64,000 nucleotides of DNA. It comes from an uncultured Flavobacteriaceae bacterium. Lineage in GTDB: Bacteria; Bacteroidota; Bacteroidia; Flavobacteriales; Flavobacteriaceae. The stretch spans positions 361,963 through 425,962 of the forward strand of contig CANLUH010000004.1 in NCBI GenBank assembly GCA_947494205.1. The letters are read 5' to 3'. Below the pieces are notes generated by a model that saw nothing but the letters and a program-made list of their open reading frames with translations, did no database searches and had not been told where the DNA came from. The position numbers and the translations under genes were made by a program. This document shows positions 9,184 through 18,078 of the stretch, in pieces (positions within the stretch are counted from its first letter, which is position 1; each line of letters begins with the position of its first letter).

Positions 9184-9809
9184 AACGAATACAGTTCTTT
9201 AGTTATGTTTTCTCTTGCTTTTGCTTCAAATTGACTTTTAAAATACTCAGAAAAGTATAATGTTTCGCGTTCTAAAAACTGTTGTAATACTTTTTTACGC
9301 CCTTTATTGTACATAAAATCGGGGTAAATACTATATTCCTTTCTTATATTATCACAATAGGTTTTATAAGTAGTCCAATCTGTACCTAATATCGATAAAT
9401 CTATATCTAATAAATAACCGTTATCTCCATTTTGAGAACGTAACACTTCATGTTTTTTAGTTGAAATGATTAAGTCCGATATCGTTTCTAGACATTTTTC
9501 TTCAATATTGAAAGATTTTAAGCGTTTTTTAGCAACAATTGCACTTTGTTCTTCATTGTCACTCTTAGCAGATTTATAAACAATATCATGATACCAAATT
9601 GCAAATTGTAATACATCGAAATCTACAATACGTTCTTTAATATCTTCCGCTTGAAGTAACATATTGTAAATATGCGATGTGCTATGATAATGTCTCTTTT
9701 TACCTGTATACGCTAATAGTATCTCTTGCCAAAAACGGTCTATGAGCTGTTGGTCTTCGCAATATTTTGAAGCCAAACAATTCCATTCCGTTTTTAACCA
9801 ATCTATCAT
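9180..9809 (-). CDS. HD-domain phosphohydrolase-like protein (COG4339 type)
   Basis: A small cytosolic HD-superfamily protein. The metal-binding pattern is visible: RHYHSTSHIYNML (first His), WYHDIVY (HD pair) and a later aspartate in YLLDIDLSILG. This matches the family of predicted metal-dependent HD hydrolases of about 200 residues that lack nucleotide-specific insertions. Substrate unknown. Its start overlaps the SDR stop by 4 nt and its stop overlaps the DUF2233 start by 4 nt, giving a tight operon. Confidence 0.8.
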   Translation of the reverse strand: MIDWLKTEWNCLASKYCEDQQLIDRFWQEILLAYTGKKRHYHSTSHIYNMLLQAEDIKERIVDFDVLQFAIWYHDIVYKSAKSDNEEQSAIVAKKRLKSFNIEEKCLETISDLIISTKKHEVLRSQNGDNGYLLDIDLSILGTDWTTYKTYCDNIRKEYSIYPDFMYNKGRKKVLQQFLERETLYFSEYFKSQFEAKARENITKELYSL

Positions 9810-10561
9810 ATATCTTTTTTAACAATGGTAGCAGTTGCTTGCGCTGTACAAAACATTAAAACATCTGCAATGTTTACATGAGGTGGTCTAGATACAGCAA
9901 AATAGATAACATCTGCAACATCTTCTGCCTGTAATGCTTTATAACCTTTATAAACTCCATCTGCTACGGCCTCTCCTTTAAAACGTACTTGAGAAAATTC
10001 GGTTTCGACTAATCCTGGGTTTACTGAGCCTACTTTAATTCCATAAGGGTTTAAATCTATACGCATACCTTCTGTTACTGCTACCACTGCATGCTTACTA
10101 GCACAATACACATTACCTTTAGGATAGACTTCTTTCCCCGCAGACGAGCCAATATTTATAATTTGTCCAGATTGTCGTGCAGTCATTTGCGGTATTATGG
10201 CTTTGCTAACATAAAGCAATCCTTTTACGTTAATATCTAACATAGCATCCCAATCGTCTATATTCCCTGTTTCAATTGGGTCTAAACCATGTGCATTTCC
10301 TGCATTGTTTATTAAAATATCTATTTGTTTAAATGCTTCAGGCAGTCCTTCAATAGCACTAAAAACAGCTTCTTTATCTCTTACATCAAAATTTAAAGTA
10401 TGTATTTCTGTTTGTTTAGATAACGCATCTTTAATAGTATCTAAACGCTCTTGTCGTCTTCCACAAAGAATCAATTTAATACCGTGTTTTGCAAATTCAT
10501 AAGCTGTTGCTCTACCTATTCCACTAGTTGCTCCTGTTATTAATGCTACTTTATTTTTCAT
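9806..10561 (-). CDS. SDR-family NADP-dependent oxidoreductase (YdfG-like)
   Basis: A classical short-chain dehydrogenase of 251 residues. The Rossmann cofactor motif TGATSGIGRATA (8-19) and a following Arg (CGRRQERL) indicate NADP preference. The NNAG motif (ILINNAGNAHG), catalytic Ser (INIGSSAG) and YxxxK (YCASK) are all present, and the PG motif follows (VNPGLVETEF). The closest well-known relatives are YdfG-type 3-hydroxy acid/serine dehydrogenases, but the substrate cannot be read from sequence. It is the first gene of the four-gene operon. Its start codon follows a small TTTC-loop hairpin (10569-10584) that recurs upstream of three other genes in the window. Confidence 0.9.
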   Translation of the reverse strand: MKNKVALITGATSGIGRATAYEFAKHGIKLILCGRRQERLDTIKDALSKQTEIHTLNFDVRDKEAVFSAIEGLPEAFKQIDILINNAGNAHGLDPIETGNIDDWDAMLDINVKGLLYVSKAIIPQMTARQSGQIINIGSSAGKEVYPKGNVYCASKHAVVAVTEGMRIDLNPYGIKVGSVNPGLVETEFSQVRFKGEAVADGVYKGYKALQAEDVADVIYFAVSRPPHVNIADVLMFCTAQATATIVKKDI

Positions 10562-10568
10562 ATTTATT

Positions 10569-10584
10569 TTCCACGAAAGTGGAA
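10569..10584 (-). repeat. TTTC-loop hairpin before a start codon (copy C)
   Basis: On the minus strand: TTCCAC-TTTC-GTGGAA, ending 7 nt before the SDR start codon. Same layout as the hairpins at 28211, 42880 and 31568. Confidence 0.6.
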
Positions 10585-10683
10585 GCCTTTTTAATTAAAC
10601 TTCTATTCTTTTTCATCTCTAAGTGACTTATATTTAAACTTAGAAACACAGCGTCTACTAGAAACTGCTAACTACCAATTAAA

Positions 10684-11559
10684 TTATGGTACTTTATGTC
10701 CTTGACAAGCTACTAATATTAAGAACCAATCTTCTAAATCTAAATCTATAGCTTCTGCTTTACTTGCATTACTAATTCTTTCTTTATTAGTTGTTCCTAT
10801 TACAGGATGTATACCTGCTGGATGTTTTAAAATCCATGCTAATAATAATTGATCTTCGGTAGCATTGTATTTATCCATAAGCGCACCCAATTGTTTATGT
10901 ATGCGTCTAGTTTGCTCTGTGTCTTCTTTAAAAACAGTTCCTAAAGGCGACCAAGCCATGGGCCTACAATTATTAAGTAACATGTGATCTAATGTTCCAT
11001 TATGCATTGCTGTATGTTGTGTTAAAGAAAATTCTATCTGGTTAACGGACACTTCAGCAAACTGAGATACCAAATCTGTTTGAGATGGTGTAAAGTTAGA
11101 TACTCCAAAATCTCTAATTTTGCCTTGCGTTTTTAATACAGATACTGCTTCGGCAATAGTTTCTGGATGCATTAACGGACTTGGTCTATGCAATAATAAT
11201 AAATCTAAATAATCGGTTTTTAAATGCTTTAGAGATTCTTCAGCAGACCAAATAATATAATCCTTACTATAATTATAATGTTTTACTCTATTATAATTTC
11301 TGGTTTCTCCAATATACTGAATGCCACATTTTGAGATTAACGTAATATTATCTCTAGCAATTCCGCTTTCAGCAAAAGCATTTCCAAAATCTGCCTCTGT
11401 TGTATAATCTCCATAAATATCTGCATGATCAAAGGTAGTAATACCATTCTCGAGGCAACAATGCATTCTATCAATTATCTCTTTTTTCGAAAATTGAGCG
11501 CCCCATTTTCCCCAAGTCATTGCCCCTGCAATTACCTTAGAATATTTATTATTAATCAT
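10684..11559 (-). CDS. Aldo/keto reductase family oxidoreductase
   Basis: A 291-residue TIM-barrel reductase. Family signatures seen are GITTFDHADIYGDY (catalytic Asp and Tyr), the catalytic Lys in ITLISKCGIQ, the active-site His in DLLLLHRPSPLM, and GKIRDFGVSNFTPSQ. It resembles YdhF-type NADPH-dependent reductases; the physiological substrate is unknown. It lies about 120 nt upstream of, and in the same direction as, the SDR operon, but the gap with its own hairpin suggests separate transcription. It is divergent from moxR. Confidence 0.9.
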   Translation of the reverse strand: MINNKYSKVIAGAMTWGKWGAQFSKKEIIDRMHCCLENGITTFDHADIYGDYTTEADFGNAFAESGIARDNITLISKCGIQYIGETRNYNRVKHYNYSKDYIIWSAEESLKHLKTDYLDLLLLHRPSPLMHPETIAEAVSVLKTQGKIRDFGVSNFTPSQTDLVSQFAEVSVNQIEFSLTQHTAMHNGTLDHMLLNNCRPMAWSPLGTVFKEDTEQTRRIHKQLGALMDKYNATEDQLLLAWILKHPAGIHPVIGTTNKERISNASKAEAIDLDLEDWFLILVACQGHKVP

Positions 11560-11675
11560 TGTTTTGTTTTAGAAGTTTAAAAATAGGGAACTAAATAAGG
11601 TTAACGAGTGTTAACAAGCGGAATTTTTAACCAATTATTAACAACTTTCCATTAAAAATTTTAACAATTTGCACT

Positions 11676-11702
11676 TCACGAATAGGAATGTTAAATTCGT
11701 GA
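11676..11702 (+). promoter_or_regulatory. Inverted repeat in the moxR leader
   Basis: TCACGAAT and ATTCGTGA form an 8-bp inverted repeat with an 11-nt loop that ends about 16 nt before the moxR start codon. It may be an mRNA leader hairpin or an operator of the long Bat operon. Confidence 0.4.
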
Positions 11703-11718
11703 GTTTTAAAAATCAAAT

Positions 11719-12723
11719 ATGATGGAAGATACAGGTACAATTGATATTAAATCGATTAATGAAAAAATTGAAAAAGAAAGCGCATTTGTCGACTTGCTAA
11801 CGCTAGAGATGAATAAAGTGATTGTGGGACAAAAACACATGATAGAACGCTTACTTATTGGTTTATTAGGTCAAGGACATATTTTACTAGAAGGTGTTCC
11901 TGGTTTAGCAAAAACATTAGCTATTAACACACTATCTAAAGCAATAGATGGTAGTTTTAGTAGAATTCAGTTTACACCAGATTTATTACCTGCCGATGTT
12001 GTTGGAACCATGATTTACAACATGAAGGATAATGACTTCACTATTAAAAAAGGACCTGTTTTCGCAAACTTTGTACTAGCGGATGAAATTAACAGGGCGC
12101 CTGCAAAAGTACAATCTGCTCTATTAGAAGCCATGCAAGAAAAGCAAGTAACTATTGGAGAAGAAACGTTTATATTAGATAAGCCATTTTTAGTAATGGC
12201 AACGATGAACCCTGTAGAACAAGAAGGAACATACCCTTTACCAGAAGCACAGGTAGACCGTTTTATGTTAAAAACAGTAATTGATTACCCTAAACAAAAT
12301 GAGGAGCAATTAATTATGAGAGCCAACCTTAAAGGTGCTTTCGAAAAAGTAAATCCTGTAGTTTCTGTATCTCAAATACTAAAAGCACAAGAAGCCGTTA
12401 GAGAAGTCTACATGGACGAAAAGATTGAAAAATATATTTTAGATATTATTTTTGCAACACGTTATCCAGAAAAATACAAGCTTGCAGATTTAAAACCATT
12501 AATTTCTTTTGGTGCCTCTCCTCGTGGAAGTATCAATTTAGCAACTGCTGCTAAATGTTATGCTTTTATAAAACATAGAGGTTATGTAATACCAGAAGAT
12601 GTTCGTGCTGTTGTATACGATGTATTACGCCATAGAATTGGTATTACATACGAAGCAGAAGCAGAAAACATTACTTCTGTAGACATTATAAATAAGATTG
12701 TAAACGAAATAGAAGTACCATAA
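11719..12723 (+). CDS. moxR: MoxR-family AAA+ ATPase
   Basis: A chaperone-like AAA+ ATPase heading the Bat (aerotolerance) operon. Seen: Walker A EGVPGLAKT (about 60-68), Walker B VLADEINRAPAKVQSALLEAMQE, sensor 1 MATMNP, and the arginine-finger region PEAQVDRF. MoxR proteins typically act with von Willebrand A (vWA) proteins to insert metals or remodel complexes, and here DUF58 and two vWA proteins follow. ATG 11719 and ATG 11722 are both possible starts, differing by one Met. No Shine-Dalgarno is present, as is usual in this phylum. Confidence 0.95.
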   Translation: MMEDTGTIDIKSINEKIEKESAFVDLLTLEMNKVIVGQKHMIERLLIGLLGQGHILLEGVPGLAKTLAINTLSKAIDGSFSRIQFTPDLLPADVVGTMIYNMKDNDFTIKKGPVFANFVLADEINRAPAKVQSALLEAMQEKQVTIGEETFILDKPFLVMATMNPVEQEGTYPLPEAQVDRFMLKTVIDYPKQNEEQLIMRANLKGAFEKVNPVVSVSQILKAQEAVREVYMDEKIEKYILDIIFATRYPEKYKLADLKPLISFGASPRGSINLATAAKCYAFIKHRGYVIPEDVRAVVYDVLRHRIGITYEAEAENITSVDIINKIVNEIEVP

Positions 12724-12812
12724 TCAGTAAACAGTAAAAACAGTTTGCAGTAAGCAGTTGTTTACTCAAACCCTATAGCATAACCAATACTACAAACTGA
12801 GGACTCAAAAAA
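12724..12812 (+). repeat. Spacer with degenerate CAGT repeats
   Basis: Five CAGT words at 12725, 12732, 12741, 12748 and 12755 are spaced 7-9 nt apart in the moxR-DUF58 gap. They look like low-complexity intergenic repeat of the kind scattered in flavobacterial genomes. No promoter or terminator is seen. Confidence 0.4.
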
Positions 12813-13679
12813 ATGGATACTAAAGAATTACTAAAAAAAGTACGTAAGATTGAGATTAAGACACGTCGTTTGTCTGATCATATTTTTGGAGGAGAATACC
12901 ATTCTACCTTCAAAGGTCGTGGTATGACGTTTAGTGAAGTAAGGCAATATCAATTTGGAGACGATGTTCGTAATATAGATTGGAATGTTACTGCGCGTTA
13001 TAACGAACCTTATATAAAAGTTTTTGAAGAAGAGCGAGAATTAACCATGATGCTTATGGTAGATATTTCGGGGTCTGAACTTTTTGGGACAGAACAGCAA
13101 TTTAAAAACGAAGTAATTACAGAGATTGCTGCAACATTAGCTTTTTCAGCAACGCAAAATAACGATAAAATAGGGTTAATTCTATTTACAGACGACATTG
13201 AGATTTTTATACCACCTAAAAAAGGGCGTTCGCATGTTCTTAGAATTATTAGAGAACTTATAGAATTTAAACCAAAAAGTAAACAAACCAATATTGTAGA
13301 AGCCTTTAAGTTTTTAAGTAATGTAATGAAAAAGAAAGCCATTGTATTTGTACTTTCAGATTTTATTGCAGACGATTATAAACAAACACTTAAAATAGCG
13401 GCAGGAAAACACGATGTTACAGGTATAAGAATTTACGATAAAAGCGAAGAATCTATTCCTAACTTAGGAATGGTACAAATGCAAGACGAAGAATCTGGAG
13501 AGTTAATGCTTGTAAATACAGCCTCTAAAAAAATACGCACCAATTACAGTAAGTTCTACAACGAAAAAGTAGACTATTACAAAGATAGTTTTGCCAAATC
13601 TGGAGCTGGCAGTATAGATTGCCGAGTAGACGAAAGCTATGTAAAAAAGCTTTTAGGCTATTTTAAAAGAAGAAATTAA
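12813..13679 (+). CDS. DUF58 domain protein of the Bat operon
   Basis: A soluble 288-residue protein with the DUF58 signature FSEVRQYQFGDDVRNIDWNVTARYNEPYIKVFEEERE (split here as FGDDVRNIDW then EPYIKVFEEE) and a vWA-like beta strand LMVDISGSELFG with a MIDAS-type DxSGS. DUF58 proteins nearly always sit behind moxR and are thought to be partners of the MoxR ATPase. It lies 89 nt after moxR and 18 nt before the BatD-like gene in one long operon. Confidence 0.92.
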   Translation: MDTKELLKKVRKIEIKTRRLSDHIFGGEYHSTFKGRGMTFSEVRQYQFGDDVRNIDWNVTARYNEPYIKVFEEERELTMMLMVDISGSELFGTEQQFKNEVITEIAATLAFSATQNNDKIGLILFTDDIEIFIPPKKGRSHVLRIIRELIEFKPKSKQTNIVEAFKFLSNVMKKKAIVFVLSDFIADDYKQTLKIAAGKHDVTGIRIYDKSEESIPNLGMVQMQDEESGELMLVNTASKKIRTNYSKFYNEKVDYYKDSFAKSGAGSIDCRVDESYVKKLLGYFKRRN

Positions 13680-13697
13680 ATTAATTACAATTTAAGA

Positions 13698-15407
13698 ATG
13701 ACGCATAACGAATTAAATAACATGAAAAACAGATTACGCTTTAAGCCTAGACCGTCTAGTGTTTTAGCAACTATTGTTTTCTCTATATTATTTTCTCTAG
13801 TCTCTACACAGCTAACCGCACAAGTAAAAACATCTATAGACTCTACTTCAGTAAAAATTGGAGAACAGATTACTTATAAAATAGAAGTAGAAGTAGACAC
13901 CACTTCTTTTGTAGTATTTCCAGAAGGGCAAACCTTTCTGCCTCTAGAAATGATAGAGTCTTACACCATAGACACCACTAAAAAAGATGCTAAATATAAC
14001 TTAATTAAAAAATACGGATTAACACAATTCGATTCTGGTACTTATACAATACCAAAGCAAAAAGTTATTATTGACAATAAACCTTTTTTAACAGACTCAC
14101 TACTTGTTGAAATTAAAAACATAGTAGTAGACACTACCAAACAAGGTCTATACGATATTAAACCGATTATAGCGGTTGAAAAAAGCACAGGCAATTGGTG
14201 GAAATATCTTTTACTAACACTATTAATTATTGGTTTAGCAGCCTTTTTACTGTATTGGTTTATATGGCGTAAAAAACCATTAACCGAAGAAGAAGAAATA
14301 GCATTACTGCCACCGTACGATAGAGCAAAATTAGCTTTACAAAAACTGGACAACTCTGGATATCTTGAAAATGAAGAAATGAAAGAGTACTATTCTGAAT
14401 TAACTTTTATTATTAGAAAGTATTTAGACGAAAAAGTATACGATCGCGCTCTGGAAAGTACAACAGACGAGTTAGTCTCTAGATTAAACCTTTTAAAAGA
14501 AGGTAACCAGATAGAACTAAGCAAGGAAGATATTAGAAATATTGAAACTATTTTAAAACGTGCCGATTTAGTAAAGTTTGCCAAATCTGAACCAGATATT
14601 GCACTAGCAGAAATAGACAGAAAAACAATAGATTTAGAAATAGACCAAGTAAAAGAGGCCTTACCTGAACCTACAGAAGAAGAAAAGCTTTTAGACCAAC
14701 AATACAAAGAAGAGCAAGCACGCAAACGTAAACGTAAAAAAATAATACTAACAGTTGGTATCGTTATATTTTTAATGATTGCATCATTTATAGGTTATGG
14801 TATTAAAAATGGTTTTAGTTACGCAAAAGACACTATTCTAGGTCACGAAAGCAAAGAGCTACTGGAAGGCGATTGGGTAAATAGTGAATATGGTATTCCA
14901 CCAATAACCATTAGTACACCTAAAGTATTAAAACGTATGGAAGCCCCTATTCCAGACGACATGAAAGATAAAATAAACATGAGTTTATTTGGCTATGGTA
15001 CTTTATTAGGTAAGTTTAATGTAATAGCAGCCACAACAACCTTTAAACAACAGCCGCAACAGCAGGAAAATCAAGGAGAAGATGGTGGCAGCAAAACTAT
15101 AGATCTTAATAAAGCTATAGATGGTAGTATACAAACCTTAGAGCAACAAGGTGTTAAAAATATTATTCTAACTAGAGAAAAATTTAAAACACCAAACGGC
15201 GCAGAAGGTATTAAAACAATAGGAACTGCAGATGTTCCTACTGGAACAGAAGGCAAAACCGAAAAAGGAAAACTAACGTTTTTAAGTTTTTCTTCGGAAA
15301 ATGTATTACAACAAATTGTAATAACATGGAAAGATGACGATACCTATGCAGACCAAATTGTAGAACGTATGATTAACTCACTAGAATTAAAACCTAAAGA
15401 AGAATAA
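13698..15407 (+). CDS. BatD-like/DUF4381-like membrane protein of the Bat operon
   Basis: A 569-residue envelope protein found between DUF58 and BatA in many Bacteroidota Bat operons. Either ATG 13698 or ATG 13722 (MKNRLRF) can start it; both precede a signal/anchor helix (about 22-40). An extracytoplasmic beta domain resembling the N-terminus of BatD follows (IDSTSVKIGEQITYKIEVE). Then come a transmembrane helix (about 168-190), a cytoplasmic helical part with an EEEEIALLPPYDRAKLALQKL start, a second helix after a Lys/Arg cluster (about 350-370), and a C-terminal domain of unknown fold with a Gln-rich segment. Its stop overlaps the batA start by 1 nt (TAATG). Role by context: part of the aerotolerance membrane complex. 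Confidence 0.8.
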   Translation: MTHNELNNMKNRLRFKPRPSSVLATIVFSILFSLVSTQLTAQVKTSIDSTSVKIGEQITYKIEVEVDTTSFVVFPEGQTFLPLEMIESYTIDTTKKDAKYNLIKKYGLTQFDSGTYTIPKQKVIIDNKPFLTDSLLVEIKNIVVDTTKQGLYDIKPIIAVEKSTGNWWKYLLLTLLIIGLAAFLLYWFIWRKKPLTEEEEIALLPPYDRAKLALQKLDNSGYLENEEMKEYYSELTFIIRKYLDEKVYDRALESTTDELVSRLNLLKEGNQIELSKEDIRNIETILKRADLVKFAKSEPDIALAEIDRKTIDLEIDQVKEALPEPTEEEKLLDQQYKEEQARKRKRKKIILTVGIVIFLMIASFIGYGIKNGFSYAKDTILGHESKELLEGDWVNSEYGIPPITISTPKVLKRMEAPIPDDMKDKINMSLFGYGTLLGKFNVIAATTTFKQQPQQQENQGEDGGSKTIDLNKAIDGSIQTLEQQGVKNIILTREKFKTPNGAEGIKTIGTADVPTGTEGKTEKGKLTFLSFSSENVLQQIVITWKDDDTYADQIVERMINSLELKPKEE

Positions 15408-16411
15408 TGTTTGAAGGCATAGAATTTTTAAACAAACCCTTTTTCTGGTTGCTCACACTGCTGCCATTAGCTATAGTATGGTATATTTTTAAGCAGAATA
15501 AACAAACTGCAGAACTTAAAATATCTAGTTTAAAAGGGTTTAAGGTTACCAAATCATGGTTACCAAAATTAAAACACTTACTATTTGCACTACGTTTAAT
15601 AGCGCTAGCATTTTTAATAACAGCATTAGCTAGACCACGAACAGTAGATGTTTCTACAAAAACGAAAACAACAAGAGGTATAGACATTGTTATGGCTATA
15701 GATCTTTCTGCAAGTATGCTTGCTAAGGATTTAAAACCAAACCGATTGGAAGCTTTAAAAGCTGTTGCTGCCGATTTTATAAAAGGAAGACCCAACGATA
15801 GAATAGGAATAGTAGAATACGCTGGAGAAAGTTATACCAAAACGCCAATTACCAGCGATAAAGCGATAGTATTACGTTCTTTAAAAGATGTTAAATACAA
15901 CTCTATAATAGAAGGCGGTACAGCTATTGGTATGGGATTAGCGACGGCTGTAAACAGATTAAAAGACAGTAAAGCAAAAAGTAAAGTCATTATTCTACTA
16001 ACAGATGGGGTAAATAATTCGGGATCTATAAACCCAAAAATAGCTAGTGAACTTGCGGTAGAATTTGGTATAAAAACCTACACTGTTGGCATAGGAACTA
16101 ACGGTATGGCGCTATCTCCAATAGACATCATGTCTAATGGTCAATTTAGATACGGAAGAGTCCCTGTAGAAATAGACGAAAAACTATTAAAAGAAATAGC
16201 ACAAGTAACAGGAGGGAAATATTTTAGAGCTACTAACAATAGTAAATTAGCAGCTATTTATGATGAAATTAATAAGCTTGAAAAAACAGAAATAGAAGAA
16301 TTCAAATTCTACAATTACGAAGAAAAATTTCGCTTATTTGTTTGGATAGCAGGATTAATTTTATTGTTAGAATTATTATTACGTTACACCATTTTTAGAA
16401 GCTTTGTTTAA
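15407..16411 (+). CDS. batA: BatA, membrane-anchored vWA protein
   Basis: An aerotolerance operon vWA protein. Two hydrophobic helices at the N-terminus (about 8-25 and 58-76), then a vWA domain with the metal-ion-dependent adhesion site DLSASML (DxSxS), the threonine region IEGGTAIGMGLA and LLTDGVNNSG, and a C-terminal helix (about 308-328). This is the usual BatA layout with the vWA domain on the periplasmic face. BatA and BatB were defined in Bacteroides fragilis, where the operon supports oxygen tolerance; the molecular function is still unclear. Confidence 0.93.
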   Translation: MFEGIEFLNKPFFWLLTLLPLAIVWYIFKQNKQTAELKISSLKGFKVTKSWLPKLKHLLFALRLIALAFLITALARPRTVDVSTKTKTTRGIDIVMAIDLSASMLAKDLKPNRLEALKAVAADFIKGRPNDRIGIVEYAGESYTKTPITSDKAIVLRSLKDVKYNSIIEGGTAIGMGLATAVNRLKDSKAKSKVIILLTDGVNNSGSINPKIASELAVEFGIKTYTVGIGTNGMALSPIDIMSNGQFRYGRVPVEIDEKLLKEIAQVTGGKYFRATNNSKLAAIYDEINKLEKTEIEEFKFYNYEEKFRLFVWIAGLILLLELLLRYTIFRSFV

Positions 16412-16412
16412 T

Positions 16413-16928
16413 TTGAAAAAAGGAATCATCATACAAGCCAGTTCAAGAAGTAAAGGTAACACCTTTGCAATGGTTTCCTATTTACAAGAACTAACCGATT
16501 TTGATGTGGTTGATTTAAACACAAAACAAATTGGGCATTTCGATTACGAGTTTAAAAATCAAAACGATGATTTTAATGCGTTATTTAAAAATATAGTAAC
16601 TAATTACGACACCATTATTCTGGCAACACCAATATATTGGTACACCATGAGTGGTATATTGAAAGTGTTTTTAGATAGGATTTCCGATTTTTTAAAGATT
16701 GAAAAGGACTTCGGAAGACAACTAAGAGGGAAACAACTAGCCTCGTTAAGCTGTAGTGGTTCAGACGAGATATTTGAAGGGTTTACAATGCCTTTCATTA
16801 AAAGTGCAGACTATTTAGGAATGCTGTATAAAGGACACATCCATACGTGGCTTGAAAACGAAAGCATTTCCGAAGCAATGAAAATAAAAATTAAAACATT
16901 TAGTCAAAGTATTATTACTGAACACTAA
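16413..16928 (+). CDS. Flavodoxin/NADPH-dependent FMN reductase-like protein inside the Bat operon
   Basis: A predicted FMN-binding oxidoreductase of about 171 residues. The phosphate-binding loop is SSRSKGNTFAMV, followed by TIILATPIYWYTMSGILKVFLDR, the typical isoalloxazine-contact region of the family, and LASLSCSGSDE. There is no ATG near the start: TTG at 16413 gives MKKGIIIQ directly at the first beta strand, while TTG 16404 would add three residues and overlap the batA stop. The gene begins 1 nt after batA and ends 12 nt before batB, so it is co-transcribed. An oxidoreductase embedded in an aerotolerance operon fits a redox role, which is inference. Confidence 0.8.
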   Translation: MKKGIIIQASSRSKGNTFAMVSYLQELTDFDVVDLNTKQIGHFDYEFKNQNDDFNALFKNIVTNYDTIILATPIYWYTMSGILKVFLDRISDFLKIEKDFGRQLRGKQLASLSCSGSDEIFEGFTMPFIKSADYLGMLYKGHIHTWLENESISEAMKIKIKTFSQSIITEH

Positions 16929-16940
16929 AACAACATAAAT

Positions 16941-17981
16941 ATGTTCGATTTATTAGAAGAAAAAATATGGTTTTGGACAATATTGGTTATTCCAGTAATC
17001 GTAGTACTATTTTTAGTGCTTCAACTCTGGAAACGAAGTGCACAAAATAAATTTGCTAATAGCACTATTATAAAACGATTAAGCCCAAACAAATCTGTTT
17101 TTAAGCCCGTATTAAAACTTATTGTTTTATGCTTGGCATTTGCATCTTTATCTATAGCTTTAGTTAACCCAAAAAACGGTTCTAAACTAGAAACGGTAAA
17201 ACGTGAAGGTGTAGACATTGTTTTTGCCGTAGATGTTTCTAAAAGTATGCTTGCAGAAGATGTAGCACCAAATCGTTTAGAAAAATCCAAGCAATTAGTA
17301 ACTCAAATTATTAATAACCTAGCAAGTGATCGTGTTGGTATTATTGCTTATGCAGGTAAAGCCTTTCCTCAGCTACCAATTACAACAGATTATGCATCGG
17401 CTAAAATGTTTTTACAGAACATGAATACCGATATGCTGTCTTCTCAAGGAACAGCTATAGACGAAGCTATAACATTAGCAAAAACGTATTACGATGACGA
17501 CCAACAAACTAATCGTGTTTTAATTATAATATCAGACGGAGAAGATCATGGAGAATCATCGGCAAGTGTGGCAGAAGAAGCCAGCAAAGAAGGCATTCGT
17601 ATTTTTACTATAGGTGTAGGAGACACTAAAGGAGGACCAATACCAATAAAACGAAATGGTGTTGTACTAAATTATAAAAAAGATAAGCAAGGCGAAACTG
17701 TGATTACACGTTTAAATGAAGATACTTTAAAAAATATAGCAGACGAAGCCAATGGCGCCTACATAAACGGGCGTGTTACAGGGAATGTTGTAGGTGAAAT
17801 AAAAGAAATACTAAACAAAATGGATAAAACGGAGTTTGAAGCCAAGCAATTTGCAGATTTCGAAGACCAATTTCAATGGTTTTTAGGTATTGCAATTGCA
17901 TTATTATTCATAGATATTTTTCTTTTAGAGCGCAAAACAGCATGGCTTAAAAAACTAAATTTATTTAACGAAAATCTATAA
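16941..17981 (+). CDS. batB: BatB, membrane-anchored vWA protein
   Basis: A paralogue of BatA with the same layout: two N-terminal helices (about 10-27 and 54-72), a vWA domain with FAVDVSKSMLAED (DxSxS), SSQGTAIDEAI and IIISDGEDHGE, and a C-terminal helix (about 313-332). Metal-site residues are intact. It lies 12 nt after the flavodoxin-like gene and about 97 nt before batC. That 97-nt gap contains a short AAAGAT/ATCTTT inverted repeat but no clear promoter. Confidence 0.93.
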   Translation: MFDLLEEKIWFWTILVIPVIVVLFLVLQLWKRSAQNKFANSTIIKRLSPNKSVFKPVLKLIVLCLAFASLSIALVNPKNGSKLETVKREGVDIVFAVDVSKSMLAEDVAPNRLEKSKQLVTQIINNLASDRVGIIAYAGKAFPQLPITTDYASAKMFLQNMNTDMLSSQGTAIDEAITLAKTYYDDDQQTNRVLIIISDGEDHGESSASVAEEASKEGIRIFTIGVGDTKGGPIPIKRNGVVLNYKKDKQGETVITRLNEDTLKNIADEANGAYINGRVTGNVVGEIKEILNKMDKTEFEAKQFADFEDQFQWFLGIAIALLFIDIFLLERKTAWLKKLNLFNENL

Positions 17982-18078
17982 TTTATAAAATTGTTAACAA
18001 GAAAAAGAAAGATGATTTTATATCTTTAAAAGTCAGAAAAGTACGAATTTAAACAGACGCACTTTATAGTATAAAAAA

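Noticed and set aside
12724..12765. CRISPR array
   Set aside because: Repeat words are 4 nt at irregular 7-9 nt spacing with no cas genes; no CRISPR-like array anywhere in the window.
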